DNA of 64,000 bases from an uncultured Granulosicoccaceae bacterium (GTDB taxonomy: Bacteria > Pseudomonadota > Gammaproteobacteria > Granulosicoccales > Granulosicoccaceae): the NCBI GenBank assembly GCA_937951345.1, contig CALFCF010000001.1, positions 53,795-117,794 of the forward strand. Reading direction: 5' to 3'. Both the position numbers and the translations under genes were made by a program. Below the pieces are notes generated by a model. It ran no database searches and was not told the origin of the DNA. It saw only the letters and a list, made by a program, of their open reading frames with translations. Position 1 is the stretch's first letter. Each line of letters starts with the position of its first letter. This document shows positions 7,839 to 17,419 of the stretch, one piece after another.

Positions 7839-10256
7839 TTGAAAACGCACGCAAGAGTTGTGATTATCGGTGGAGGTATTGCCGGATGTTCTGCGCTTTA
7901 CCATCTGGCAGAACTAGGCTGCACTGATGCTGTACTGCTTGAACGGGATGAATTAACGTCCGGTTCCACCTGGCACGCTGCTGCGCAGGTAACACAATTC
8001 GGTGCCAATCAAACCATGTTTGCACTGAAACGTCACAGTATTGATCTGTACAGACGTTTAAGTGAAGACAAGGATCACCCGATCACCTACCACATCTCAG
8101 GTGGCATGCGTCTGGCGCACACTAGCGATCAGGTCGATATCTATAAACACTTTATTGGTAGCGCCGGCGGTATGGGTGTTGAAATGGAATTTATCGATGC
8201 AGATGAAGTTGGCAAGCGACACCCGTTACTGAATACCCAGGGACTGCTCGGTGCCTGGTGGGATCCGCTTGACGGTGATATTGACCCGGCCGGCATCACG
8301 TTTTCACTGGCGCGCGAGGCACGCAAGCTGGGCGCTGAAGTCCATCGTTTCACACCGGCAACTGCTGTAAAGCGAAAAGCGTCAGGCGAATTTGAAGTCA
8401 CCACACCTAACGGCACGATCACCTGTGAGATGCTGGTTAACGCCGGTGGTTATCGTGCCAATGAAATCGGCGCGCTGCTTGGTGTCACGCATCCGGTAAC
8501 ATCACTCGAACACATGTATTTTCTAACGGAGCCACTCGCCGAGCTCGAAGCGCTCGATTTCCGGGTGCCGATAATTCGTGACCCGGGTGATGATTTCTAC
8601 TCCCGGCAGGAAAAAAAAGGTTTATTGGTGGGTGTCTATGAGCAGGGTTGTAAACCCTTCGGTCTGGAGGGCATACAGGCGGACTTCACCAAGGCACTTT
8701 GTCCATCCGACCTCGATCGTTGTCTGGACAATATGGAACGGATTTTCGAGCGTATGCCGGCGCTGGCAGACACTGGCATTCATACGGTTATAAACGGACC
8801 GATCACTTACACACCGGACGGTGCACCGTTGATTGGCCCGGTACCGGGAGTACCGAATTATTTTTGTATGACTGGTCTGCGTGCCGGTATTGGCGAAAGT
8901 GGCGGATACGGAAAGATTCTTTCCGAGTTAATGCTGCATGGTGAATGTGAATGGGATGCCTGGTATGTCGACCCAAGACGTTTCGGTAATTACGCATCTA
9001 TCGAATACACCAATCAGAAAGCGATTGAAGATTATCAAAATGAATTTCATTATCACCTGCCGCATGAACACCGACCCGCATGCAGGCTTATGCGAACCAC
9101 ACCACTGTATTCAGCGTTAAGCGAAGCCGGTGCAGTCTGGGGTGTTGTTGATGGCTGGGAAAGAGTACTGCATTTCAAACCGTTACCCGACTATAAGGAA
9201 GTACCGGGTTTCCGCTTCAATGAACGTGAGCAGGTGGTAGCTGCAGAAATCCAACAGATGATCAAGCATGTAGCAGTGGCGGAGATTTCCGGGTTCAACC
9301 GCTTTGAACTGAAAGGCGCGGGCACGTTTGAACTGCTGGAGCGACTGGTATGCGGACGTGTGCCAACGGCCGTTGGCAAAGTTGGTCTTTGCTATCTGCT
9401 AACTGAAAAGGGCAATCTGCTATCGGAAGCCACTGTGGTTAAACTCGGTGACGATCACTACTGGTATGGGTCAGCGGCAGCTTCTGAGCGTCATGACTAT
9501 GACTGGCTCAATCGACACAAACCGGATTCCGTTACGGTTGAGCGCTATGCCGATCGTGTGACTACTCTGCTGATCAGTGGTCCCGAAGCACGCTCGTTGT
9601 TGCAGTCTGTTGTCGTGCGCGACGATGTTTCTATGCAGTCGCTACCGTGGCTGCGATCGCGTTATCTGGAAATTGGTCATGTGCGCTTGCTTGCGATGGC
9701 CGTTAGTTTTTCCGGTGAAGACAGTATCGAGTTACATGTACCGAATGAAGGCTTGTTGTATGTATGGCAGCAGCTCACTACAAGTGGCCAATCATTCGAC
9801 CTGTCTTACTTCGGGCTGGATGCAGTGGAATCCATGCGCCTTGAAAAGGGTTATCGTCACTGGAAAGCCGATCTAATCTACGAGTTTAATCCGTTCGAGC
9901 TTGGGCTCGAGCGGTTTGTCAAAACTGACAAGCCTGATTTCATCGGCAAGTCTGCGTTACTTGAACAGCAATCCCGTGGCGCGCGCCAGCAGTTTGCGGT
10001 GTTGCGCATTGATAGCGATCTCGCCCCGGCTCATGCAGGCAGCCCGGTGTTTAAAGCGGGTACGCAGGTCGGTACCGTAACGTCGGGCGGTTATGGCCAT
10101 CGCGTACAAGCCAACCTGGCTTACGCAATGCTTGATCCGCAACAGGCGGCAACCGGAAACTCGCTTGAGGTGGGAATACTGGGCCAGAGATATGCAGCCG
10201 TGACGGTTGAGGACTGTCAGTATGATGCGGGTGACTCGCGTTTACGTAATGCCTAG
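7839..10256 (+). CDS. GcvT-fused FAD oxidoreductase, DMGDH/SARDH-like (copy 1)
   Basis: An 805-residue flavoprotein of the dimethylglycine/sarcosine dehydrogenase family. The N-terminal DAO domain has VVIIGGGIAGCSALYHL, and the SGSTWHAA motif whose histidine (His46) corresponds to the residue that carries covalent FAD in DMGDH. The central linker and a C-terminal GcvT/aminomethyltransferase-type domain follow (GLDAVESMRLEKGYRHW; TSGGYGHRVQANLAYAML). Such enzymes oxidise an N-methyl group and pass formaldehyde to tetrahydrofolate. I chose TTG 7839 because GGGAGG (7823-7828) lies ten bases upstream; TTG 7830 would touch the ribosome binding site. An MttB-family gene follows after 42 bp. The substrate is unknown. 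The window has a paralogue at 44305-46752. Confidence 0.88.
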   Translation: MKTHARVVIIGGGIAGCSALYHLAELGCTDAVLLERDELTSGSTWHAAAQVTQFGANQTMFALKRHSIDLYRRLSEDKDHPITYHISGGMRLAHTSDQVDIYKHFIGSAGGMGVEMEFIDADEVGKRHPLLNTQGLLGAWWDPLDGDIDPAGITFSLAREARKLGAEVHRFTPATAVKRKASGEFEVTTPNGTITCEMLVNAGGYRANEIGALLGVTHPVTSLEHMYFLTEPLAELEALDFRVPIIRDPGDDFYSRQEKKGLLVGVYEQGCKPFGLEGIQADFTKALCPSDLDRCLDNMERIFERMPALADTGIHTVINGPITYTPDGAPLIGPVPGVPNYFCMTGLRAGIGESGGYGKILSELMLHGECEWDAWYVDPRRFGNYASIEYTNQKAIEDYQNEFHYHLPHEHRPACRLMRTTPLYSALSEAGAVWGVVDGWERVLHFKPLPDYKEVPGFRFNEREQVVAAEIQQMIKHVAVAEISGFNRFELKGAGTFELLERLVCGRVPTAVGKVGLCYLLTEKGNLLSEATVVKLGDDHYWYGSAAASERHDYDWLNRHKPDSVTVERYADRVTTLLISGPEARSLLQSVVVRDDVSMQSLPWLRSRYLEIGHVRLLAMAVSFSGEDSIELHVPNEGLLYVWQQLTTSGQSFDLSYFGLDAVESMRLEKGYRHWKADLIYEFNPFELGLERFVKTDKPDFIGKSALLEQQSRGARQQFAVLRIDSDLAPAHAGSPVFKAGTQVGTVTSGGYGHRVQANLAYAMLDPQQAATGNSLEVGILGQRYAAVTVEDCQYDAGDSRLRNA

Positions 10257-10298
10257 CCTGCCCTTAACTGTAAATCTGGTGAAAAAAGGTAGGTCTCA

Positions 10299-11837
10299 AT
10301 GAGTAATCGCCAGGGTAGAAGCAGCCGGCGCAAAGGGCAAAGCAGCCGTGATCGAATGCGTGAGCAACGCAGTCGACCACCTGAAATCAATCCCGCACCG
10401 AGCGGTGCAGCCGGGGGACAGTATCGACCATTAACAGATCATCAAATCGATCGGGTATACGACACAGCCTTTCGTATGCTTGAAGAACTCGGTATGGGTG
10501 ATGCCCCGCAAGCGTTGCAGGAACAGTCTGTTGCCGCCGGAGCAACTGTCAATGACAAGGGACGCTTGTGTTTTCCACGGACAATGGTTGAAGACATAAT
10601 CGCGGGCGCTTGTAAATCGGTTGTACTGCATGGACGTGAAGCACATCAAACCATTGCAGCCGGTGGGGACAAAGTGTATTTCGGTACCGGTGGTGCTGCG
10701 GTACAAACCTATGATTACAACGCCGGTGCCTATCGGCCCTCAACGCTACAGGACTTATACGACTTCACCCGCTTGATTGACCGTCTTGATAATGTCAGTT
10801 GGTTCACACGCTGCTGTATTGCGACAGATGTACCTGACATATTCGAGCTGGATATCAACACGGCTTATTGTCTGATGCGTGGTACGACCAAGCCGGTGGG
10901 TATGAGTTTTACCCTCGGATCGCACGTTGACCCGATTGTCGATATATTTGATCTGGTGGCCGGTGATGAAGGGCAGTTTGCCAGGCAACCATTCTGTAAA
11001 GCACATATTAGCCCGGTAATTTCGCCCATGCGTTTCGGTGACGATGCGTTTGACGTGACATTGGCTTGTATCCGGCGAGGTGTTCCTATCAATGCCATTA
11101 TCGCCGGCATGTCGGGTGCAACTGCACCGGCAACACTTGACGGTATGCTGGCAGCTTCACTGGCTGAAACGCTCGCTGCTTTGTGCATGGTCAACGTTTA
11201 TGCACCGGGCTATCCAATGATTTTCTCCAACTGGCCGTTCGTTATTGATCTGCGTACGGGTGCGTTCAGTGGTGGTGGCGCTGAAATTGCCTGGCTTAAC
11301 GCAGCATCGGCACAATTGTCCAACCACGCAGGCCTGCCTTCCGGGGTTGCCGCCTGTATGTCGGATGCAAAAGCGGTCGACGCGCAAATGGGTGCAGAGA
11401 AAGCGCTTTCAGCCCTGGCTTGTGGTTTATCGGGCGCAAATATGGTTTATGAATCGAGTGGCATGATGGCAAGCCTGTTAGGAGCTTCATTTGAAGCGTT
11501 CGTGCTTGATAATGAAATGTTATCGATGGTGAATCGCATGTTGCGGGGTGTAGAACTCACTGACGACACGCTCGCGTTTGAAACTATGCGACAGGTAATC
11601 GAAGGCCCCGGTCATTTTATCGGCGAGACGCAAACCATGGAATCCATGCAGCGCGACTATGTCTATCCGACTGTGGGTGATCGACAGGAACCCGATGCCT
11701 GGGTTGAGAGTGGTGCGCAGGATGCGCTTGAACGTGCGCATCAGCGGGTAGAGGATATTCTGTCACAGCATCAACCGAATTATATCAGCGATAAAGCGGA
11801 TGCCATTATTCGCCAGCAATTGCCGATAAAAATCTAA
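10299..11837 (+). CDS. MttB-family (trimethylamine methyltransferase-like) protein, copy 1
   Basis: 512 residues related to the TIM-barrel MttB/MtgB methyltransferase superfamily, seen in GGQYRPLTDHQIDRVYDTA, KVYFGTGGAAVQ, STLQDLYDF, SGATAPATLDGMLA and NWPFVIDLRTGAFSGGGAE. The frame is open throughout with no internal TAG, so this is a non-pyrrolysine member, like the glycine-betaine enzyme MtgB. Archaeal and clostridial relatives methylate a cobalamin-binding protein, but no corrinoid protein or reactivator is visible in the window. The first 35 residues are Arg/Ser-rich. It lies 42 bp after the GcvT-FAD oxidoreductase, so they probably act on the same N-methylated substrate. The substrate is not known. 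Confidence 0.85.
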   Translation: MSNRQGRSSRRKGQSSRDRMREQRSRPPEINPAPSGAAGGQYRPLTDHQIDRVYDTAFRMLEELGMGDAPQALQEQSVAAGATVNDKGRLCFPRTMVEDIIAGACKSVVLHGREAHQTIAAGGDKVYFGTGGAAVQTYDYNAGAYRPSTLQDLYDFTRLIDRLDNVSWFTRCCIATDVPDIFELDINTAYCLMRGTTKPVGMSFTLGSHVDPIVDIFDLVAGDEGQFARQPFCKAHISPVISPMRFGDDAFDVTLACIRRGVPINAIIAGMSGATAPATLDGMLAASLAETLAALCMVNVYAPGYPMIFSNWPFVIDLRTGAFSGGGAEIAWLNAASAQLSNHAGLPSGVAACMSDAKAVDAQMGAEKALSALACGLSGANMVYESSGMMASLLGASFEAFVLDNEMLSMVNRMLRGVELTDDTLAFETMRQVIEGPGHFIGETQTMESMQRDYVYPTVGDRQEPDAWVESGAQDALERAHQRVEDILSQHQPNYISDKADAIIRQQLPIKI

Positions 11838-11984
11838 GGAACCTTAAAATAGCAGCAGATGTCTTTTATCTGACAACATCGAAGCTTGTAAAGCCATTGT
11901 TCAATGCATAAGTGCGCTTCTACGAACAGTCTGAACAAGGGTTTAGCCTGGTTTAGTGTTGTGCCTGCCGTCACGTACCGTGTT

Positions 11985-13211
11985 TTACAGCATCTTTACC
12001 GCATCGCGCCCGGTTTCCCACGCCCCATGCGCAGTACAAAAAGCTTTTGTTGATGCCGCTTCCCCTGCTATAAATAATTTATCAGCGACGGGTTCGCTCA
12101 GGACTTTGCGTTGTTGGCTTAGTCCCGGTTTGCTGGCGGAGTAGGCGCCTTTGACCAACGGATCCCCACCCCAGGCACTGGTTTTAAACCGTGTGATTTT
12201 GCGTGCGAAGTCGTTGCCGAATATATCTTTCAGGGCACCCATCATCATGGATTCTGATTCTGCCGGTGGCTGGCGTTCCAACCAGCGCGCCTGACGGCCA
12301 GCTACTGCGCAATAGATATATGGCCAACCGGAACAATTGAGTTTAAAGGCAAAATTGACATCGTCGCCGTTGCTGTAGTCGATGCGCGACGGGGTGTCAG
12401 CGTCAAACGGCCAGTCTTGTTCATACAGCATGGCAAAGTTGTTGTAACAACCCAGCGGTAGCGCGTCTATCGCTTCTCGCGTTGCTAACGGCAGTTTCGG
12501 GAGAAACTCTATATCGCCAGCGCCAAGCACGCCTGTTGATACCGTTATGACTATGTACTTTGATGTTAATTCGCCGCGGTTTGTCGTGACTTTGATTCGC
12601 TCGCCGCTCCAGTCTATTTTCTTGACTGTGGTGTTCAATTCAATTGGCAAGCCCGCTGCATGTTTTGTCAGCAGCGTGCCGTAACCGTCTGTGACCGGCC
12701 AGTTCTCGTCGGTGTCCTGGTACGCGGTCAGGTCACGAAAAGAAAACTGATCGACATCTTCCGATGACATCAGTGATTGCCAGTAACAGTAATACGATGA
12801 CCAGGGCTGGTCCAGCTCTGTTAAATCCACGACTGCAACATCACGTTGTTCGTCTTCAGCAGCACGCATCGCATGCCATTGTCGAGTTGTGTAGTCGGCG
12901 TAGTCTTTCTGCTGTTGTGGTGTAACCCACGCGCCTTTTAAAAAGAAATTTCTGGACTCAGAACCTTTACCGTAATGCATACCCAGCTGATCAGCCACGC
13001 GTGCCAGTGGATTGATGCTGCCACTATGTAACCAGTGACATCCCAAATCCCAGGGAATTCCGGGGGCCAACTCTTCAGTCAAGCCACGGCCACCGACACG
13101 GTGGGATGCCTCCAGAACCCTGTAATTGAGCTTGGACGTCGCAGCTGCCTGCGCAGCTCCGATACCCGCAGCTCCAGCACCGACAATGATCAGATCAAGG
13201 TTGCTCGTCAT
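11985..13211 (-). CDS. flavin-dependent amine oxidase
   Basis: 408 residues of the FAD-linked amine-oxidoreductase family (monoamine/polyamine oxidase fold). It opens with LDLIIVGAGAAGIGAAQAA, then RVLEASHRVGGRGLTE, the family's GGR motif, and ends with LFIAGEAASTKAFCTAHGAWETG, the C-terminal FAD-binding segment. ATG 13211 is preferred over the in-frame TTG at 13217 because GGAG lies nine bases upstream of the ATG and only three upstream of the TTG. It follows mce by 32 bp on the same strand. The substrate cannot be deduced; a primary or secondary amine from the neighbouring catabolic genes is plausible. Confidence 0.85.
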   Translation of the reverse strand: MTSNLDLIIVGAGAAGIGAAQAAATSKLNYRVLEASHRVGGRGLTEELAPGIPWDLGCHWLHSGSINPLARVADQLGMHYGKGSESRNFFLKGAWVTPQQQKDYADYTTRQWHAMRAAEDEQRDVAVVDLTELDQPWSSYYCYWQSLMSSEDVDQFSFRDLTAYQDTDENWPVTDGYGTLLTKHAAGLPIELNTTVKKIDWSGERIKVTTNRGELTSKYIVITVSTGVLGAGDIEFLPKLPLATREAIDALPLGCYNNFAMLYEQDWPFDADTPSRIDYSNGDDVNFAFKLNCSGWPYIYCAVAGRQARWLERQPPAESESMMMGALKDIFGNDFARKITRFKTSAWGGDPLVKGAYSASKPGLSQQRKVLSEPVADKLFIAGEAASTKAFCTAHGAWETGRDAVKML

Positions 13212-13243
13212 TGGCAATGGCTCCGGTCTCTACGGATATCTGT

Positions 13244-13648
13244 TCAACGTTCTTCCAGCTCGATCAATGTACCGCTGAAGTCTTTGGGATGCAGAAACAG
13301 CACAGGTTTACCGTGTGCACCGATCTTCGGTTCACCGTCGCCAAGTACGCGGGCACCTTCGGCAATCAATGCGTTCTTTGCGTCGTATATGTCATCCACT
13401 TCGTAGCACAGGTGGTGCATGCCGCCGTCAGGATTTTTTTCAAGAAAGCGCCCGATAGGGGAGTTATCGCCAAACGGATGTAATAGTTCTATCTTGGTGT
13501 TGGGCAGTTCGATAAACACTGTGGTGACACCGTGTTCGGGTAGATTCTCCGGTTGTGATACCTGAGCTCCCAACACGTCACGGTAACGCGCTGTCGCTTT
13601 GGCGAGATCCGGAACGACGATCGCCACGTGATTCAAATTGCCAATCAT
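13244..13648 (-). CDS. mce: methylmalonyl-CoA epimerase
   Basis: Interconverts (S)- and (R)-methylmalonyl-CoA between propionyl-CoA carboxylase and methylmalonyl-CoA mutase. The 134-residue VOC-fold protein has the family's metal-site segments: NHVAIVVPDL at the N-terminus, GGMHHLCYEVDD in the middle and GTLIELEE at the end. It also has VTTVFIELPNTKIELLHP. It sits upstream of the amine oxidase on the minus strand. The pccA/pccB/prpE genes of the same pathway lie 4-11 kb away on the same strand, which supports the assignment. No mutase gene is in the window. Confidence 0.93.
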   Translation of the reverse strand: MIGNLNHVAIVVPDLAKATARYRDVLGAQVSQPENLPEHGVTTVFIELPNTKIELLHPFGDNSPIGRFLEKNPDGGMHHLCYEVDDIYDAKNALIAEGARVLGDGEPKIGAHGKPVLFLHPKDFSGTLIELEER

Positions 13649-13902
13649 GGATATACCTCGGATGCCTCGAATGTTGTTTGATGCCCTGACGGTTAGTTTA
13701 CTGGCATTGCGGGTGTCGGGTTGATGAAAATGTGTCGTACCGCCAGTTGCGTTGTTACATGCCGCCTGGCCGATACCATGGTGGCCTGTTTATCCGTCGG
13801 ACACCTGTACAATGGGGTCAACTGAATGCCCTGGCAACCGAGGCTGCCTTAAACTCCCGGGCAAAGTCATACTGACGGCAACACGTCGTTTCAACATATG
13901 CA

Positions 13903-15048
13903 ATGAGTAATCTGGAATCGAAACTGACTGACACACGGCGCGAATTTCATCGTGATCCGGAGCTGGGTTTTAATGAGGTGCGCACCAAAGCACGGGTTGC
14001 CGCCTACCTGCGCGAGCTGGGCCTTGAGGTGCATGAAGGTGCAGGTGTGGTTGGTGTACTTAAAGCCGGTACCGGTGATCGTGTTATTGCTTTGCGTGCC
14101 GATATGGATGCGCTACCCATCACTGAAACATCGACGCACGATTATCCGTCTGAGAATCCAGGGGTAATGCACGCCTGTGGACATGATGGTCATACCACCA
14201 TGTTGCTCGGAGCTGCCGAACTACTGGCAGGTAATCCGGATTTCGATGGCACGGTTGTTTTTATTTTTCAACCGAACGAGGAACACGGCCTCGGTGCGCT
14301 GGCGATGCTTGAGGAAGGCTTTGTTGAACGTTTTGCACCGGATGAGGTTTATGCTATCCACAATTTACCGGGCCTGGCTGAGGGTGAGGTGGCCACGCGC
14401 TACGGGCAGATCTGCGCCAGTGAAACGCTGTTTGAAATTCAGCTAAACGGGCAAGGTGGGCATGCGTCGATGCCGCACACAGGTGTTGATGTTATTACGG
14501 TTGCTGCTGAAACGGTACTCGCCTTACAGACCATTGTCTCGCGCAAACTGCCACCGGGAGCCGGTGTTGTAGTATCAGTAACGGAAATTGTTACTGACGG
14601 ACAACGCAATGTGCTGCCCGGTCATGCGGTACTAAAGGGTGATATACGTGCCCGCGAACCGGTTGATCGTGAGCGTACCGGTGAATTGATGCAGCAGATA
14701 GTCGATGGAGTTGCCGCAACCCATGCCATCGAAGCAACGCTAACGCTCAATACCGAGTTTATCGAAACGATTAACGCCACTGATCCTGTCGATGCAGTGG
14801 CGCGGGTCGCGCAGAGCATGGGAATAAAAACCAATAATGAATGTGAGCCGATGAGTTTTTCTGAAGACTTTGCGCATTTTTGTCAGGCCGTACCCGGCTG
14901 CTTCTTATTACTGGGTAACGGTGAACACGGTGCCCATGCGCAACCGCTACATTCATCAGACTACGACTTTAACGATAAATTACTAACCATCGGTGCCTCG
15001 TTCTGGCAAACGCTGGTACGTGATCGATTACCACAGGTGCATTCCTGA
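13903..15048 (+). CDS. M20-family amidohydrolase
   Basis: 381 residues of the M20D metal-dependent amidohydrolase group (hippurate hydrolase, IAA-amino-acid hydrolase, N-acyl-diamino-acid deacetylase). The metal-site motifs are intact: RADMDALPI, MHACGHDGHTTMLLGAAELL, and NEEHGLGA with the catalytic glutamate. The dimerisation-domain GGHASMPHTGVDV is followed by the last metal ligand near PLHSSDYDFND. No signal peptide, so cytoplasmic. Its stop overlaps the start of the diaminopropionate ammonia-lyase gene (TGATG), implying translational coupling. Release of 2,3-diaminopropionate from an N-acyl conjugate is a reasonable inference, not shown. Confidence 0.87.
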   Translation: MSNLESKLTDTRREFHRDPELGFNEVRTKARVAAYLRELGLEVHEGAGVVGVLKAGTGDRVIALRADMDALPITETSTHDYPSENPGVMHACGHDGHTTMLLGAAELLAGNPDFDGTVVFIFQPNEEHGLGALAMLEEGFVERFAPDEVYAIHNLPGLAEGEVATRYGQICASETLFEIQLNGQGGHASMPHTGVDVITVAAETVLALQTIVSRKLPPGAGVVVSVTEIVTDGQRNVLPGHAVLKGDIRAREPVDRERTGELMQQIVDGVAATHAIEATLTLNTEFIETINATDPVDAVARVAQSMGIKTNNECEPMSFSEDFAHFCQAVPGCFLLLGNGEHGAHAQPLHSSDYDFNDKLLTIGASFWQTLVRDRLPQVHS

Positions 15049-16244
15049 TGAATCAACTCGCCCCGGTTTTTACAAACGCTGCGTTACGTCATACCACTGG
15101 AATTTGCAGTCAGACCGATGCTGCCAATACCGTGATCAGTGAGCAGGACTATGCCACCGCCTTTGCGGAAATCACCGAGTGGCAGAATTATCAGCCGACG
15201 CCACTGCACCGTTTGACTGCATTGGCGAATGTTATTTCCGTTGATGAAATACTTTACAAGGACGAGGGCCCGCGTTTTGGTATTGGTAGTTTCAAGGCTC
15301 TGGGTGGTGCTTATGCCGCACTTCGGGTACTCCAGCAACAAGTGTCCGTGCAGCAGGCAGCTGATGTATCACTGGCTGCAATTCGCGACGGACAATGGCG
15401 TCAGGCCTGTGAGGCGATCACACTGGTGTCCGCCACTGATGGTAATCATGGGCGATCCCTGGCCTGGGGTTGTCAGCGCTTCGGTAATCCGTGCCGGATC
15501 TATATCCACGAGGAAGTCAGTGAAGGACGTGCGGAAGTCATCAGAGGTTTTGGTGCTGAAGTTGTTCGCATAGACGGTGATTATGATGCTTCGGTTCGCA
15601 TTGCACGTGAGGAGGCCGAAGCCAATGGCTGGTTTGTTGTCTCGGACACTTCCTGGCCGGGTTATACGCAACCACCGACCGATGTAATGGCAGGTTATGG
15701 TGTGATGACGCGTGAGGTTGTTGATGTATTGGACTCCCCACCCACCCATGTATTTCTGCAGGGCGGGGTGGGTGGCCTCGCTGCAGGTGTGGCCGCGAGC
15801 TTGCGGCAATTGTGGGGCAGTCAATCGCCGCGCGTTGTGGTCGTAGAGCCGGAACTTGCGCCGTGTCTGTTTGAAAGTGCGCGTCTTGGCGCTATGCACA
15901 ATGTAGTGATAGAAGAAGAAACCATTATGGCCGGCTTGTCGTGCGGCGAACCGTCACCACTGGCGTGGCAGATCCTGTCAGATGAGGCTGCCGATTTCGT
16001 CACGATACCGGATTCACTGATACCGCCGACGGTGCGTTTGCTAGCACGACCGCTTGATGGTGATCCGGTAGTTGAATCCGGTGAAAGCGGTGTTGCTGGT
16101 CTCGCTGCTCTGATACTCGCTCGACAGCATGAAAAAACCAGTGCGTTACTCGGACTTGATGAGTCGTCGCGCGTGTTGCTGATCGGATCGGAAGGTATTA
16201 CTGATCCTGATATTTACCAGCAAATTATGGACGAAACACTGTGA
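15048..16244 (+). CDS. dpaL: diaminopropionate ammonia-lyase
   Basis: PLP enzyme that splits 2,3-diaminopropionate into pyruvate and two ammonia. 398 residues, the usual length. The PLP lysine is Lys83 in GIGSFKALGGAYA, followed by the family's SATDGNHGRSLAWG and the glycine-rich phosphate loop QGGVGGLAAGVAA. FGIGSFK distinguishes this group from threonine dehydratases, which share the fold. The gene overlaps the upstream M20 hydrolase by one base and is followed 35 bp later by an aminotransferase. The arrangement suggests a dedicated route feeding a diamino acid into pyruvate. Confidence 0.88.
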   Translation: MNQLAPVFTNAALRHTTGICSQTDAANTVISEQDYATAFAEITEWQNYQPTPLHRLTALANVISVDEILYKDEGPRFGIGSFKALGGAYAALRVLQQQVSVQQAADVSLAAIRDGQWRQACEAITLVSATDGNHGRSLAWGCQRFGNPCRIYIHEEVSEGRAEVIRGFGAEVVRIDGDYDASVRIAREEAEANGWFVVSDTSWPGYTQPPTDVMAGYGVMTREVVDVLDSPPTHVFLQGGVGGLAAGVAASLRQLWGSQSPRVVVVEPELAPCLFESARLGAMHNVVIEEETIMAGLSCGEPSPLAWQILSDEAADFVTIPDSLIPPTVRLLARPLDGDPVVESGESGVAGLAALILARQHEKTSALLGLDESSRVLLIGSEGITDPDIYQQIMDETL

Positions 16245-16279
16245 CGGCAGGTTTGCTTCAAAGGATGCGGGTTCAATAG

Positions 16280-17419
16280 ATGACGACGTTACCGGCGTTC
16301 AGACTGGAGACGCATTTCTCCAAATGGGAATTCAAGGCGCGCTATCACCTGACAGCATCTGACGCGGAAAGTCTGTCACTACGTGATCTGCTTGCGATGG
16401 CGACGGCGCAAGAGCGTGAAGATTTTGAAGGCATGTGGCTGGGTTATACAGAAACCTATGGTGCACCTGATCTGCGCGAGACGATCTCGACGCTATACCA
16501 GCACCGGTCAGCTGAAGATATCCTGTGTTTCGCCGGCGCTAGTGAAGGAATCTTTGCCGCAAACACGGTGCTACTCGATAAGGACAGCCATGCCATTGTT
16601 GTGACACCGAACTATCAGTCACATGAAACCTTGCCGGTCGCCATTTGTGCTGCAACCGGTGTACCGCTGGATCCCGAAGATGGCTGGTCTATTGACATCG
16701 ATAGAGTCGCTGATGCCATTCAACCCAATACGCGACTGGTCACTATCAATTTCCCGCACAACCCGACCGGCGCTTTGCTCTCGCCCGATCGTTATCAGGC
16801 TCTTGTCGACCTGTGCCGCAAGCACGGTATCTACATTTTGCATGACGAGATTTTTCATGGTCTCGGTCCGCAGGGTACTAAGCACCTGCCATTCGTTGCA
16901 GATAGTTATGAGCGAGGACTGTCATTGAATGTCATGTCGAAATCATACGGGTTGCCGGGTTTACGCATTGGCTGGATTGCCTGCCAGGACAAACAAGTGT
17001 TATCCGCAATGGAACGCATGAAGCACTACTTGTCTATCTGTAACTCGGGCCCGAGTGAGCGTCTAGCCAAAATTGCGCTTAGTCATCGCGAGCAGTTGTT
17101 GCAACGTAACTGTGCGATCATCGATGAAAACCTGCCCAAGTGGGACGCGTTTTTCAAACGCTACCCTGAGCTCTTTGACTGGTATCGACCGGATGCTTCA
17201 TGTATGGCCTTTCCCCGATACAAAGGCACTGACGGTGTTGAACACTTCTGTCAGACACTGGTTGAACAAAGTGGTGTGCTGTTTTTACCGGGGACTATTT
17301 ACCGGTCAGACCTATCCGACACTCCGACTGATCGATTCAGGCTGGGGTTTGGGCGAACCGGTCTGGACCAGGGGCTGTCAGCCTTGCAGGAACACATGGA
17401 AAAACACTATGCCGGGTGA
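16280..17419 (+). CDS. PLP-dependent class I/II aminotransferase
   Basis: 379 residues of fold-type I. Visible motifs are NFPHNPTGALLS (asparagine contacting PLP), ILHDEIFHGL (aspartate to the pyridine nitrogen), the Schiff-base lysine Lys221 in VMSKSYGLPGLRIGW, and the C-terminal FRLGFGRTG arginine that binds the substrate carboxylate. The N-terminus, KWEFKARYHLTASDAESLSL, is like capreomycidine-synthase-type aminotransferases. The exact substrate is unknown. It lies in the run M20 hydrolase-dpaL-aminotransferase-VOC; its last bases overlap the VOC gene, so the two are probably translated together. Confidence 0.85.
   Translation: MTTLPAFRLETHFSKWEFKARYHLTASDAESLSLRDLLAMATAQEREDFEGMWLGYTETYGAPDLRETISTLYQHRSAEDILCFAGASEGIFAANTVLLDKDSHAIVVTPNYQSHETLPVAICAATGVPLDPEDGWSIDIDRVADAIQPNTRLVTINFPHNPTGALLSPDRYQALVDLCRKHGIYILHDEIFHGLGPQGTKHLPFVADSYERGLSLNVMSKSYGLPGLRIGWIACQDKQVLSAMERMKHYLSICNSGPSERLAKIALSHREQLLQRNCAIIDENLPKWDAFFKRYPELFDWYRPDASCMAFPRYKGTDGVEHFCQTLVEQSGVLFLPGTIYRSDLSDTPTDRFRLGFGRTGLDQGLSALQEHMEKHYAG

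Noticed and set aside
10299..11837. Pyrrolysine in the MttB-family proteins
   Set aside because: Both genes are uninterrupted without in-frame TAG, and their lengths are complete without read-through.
17073..17408. Upstream extension of the VOC protein frame
   Set aside because: It lies entirely inside the aminotransferase gene; the VOC domain begins only after ATG 17409.
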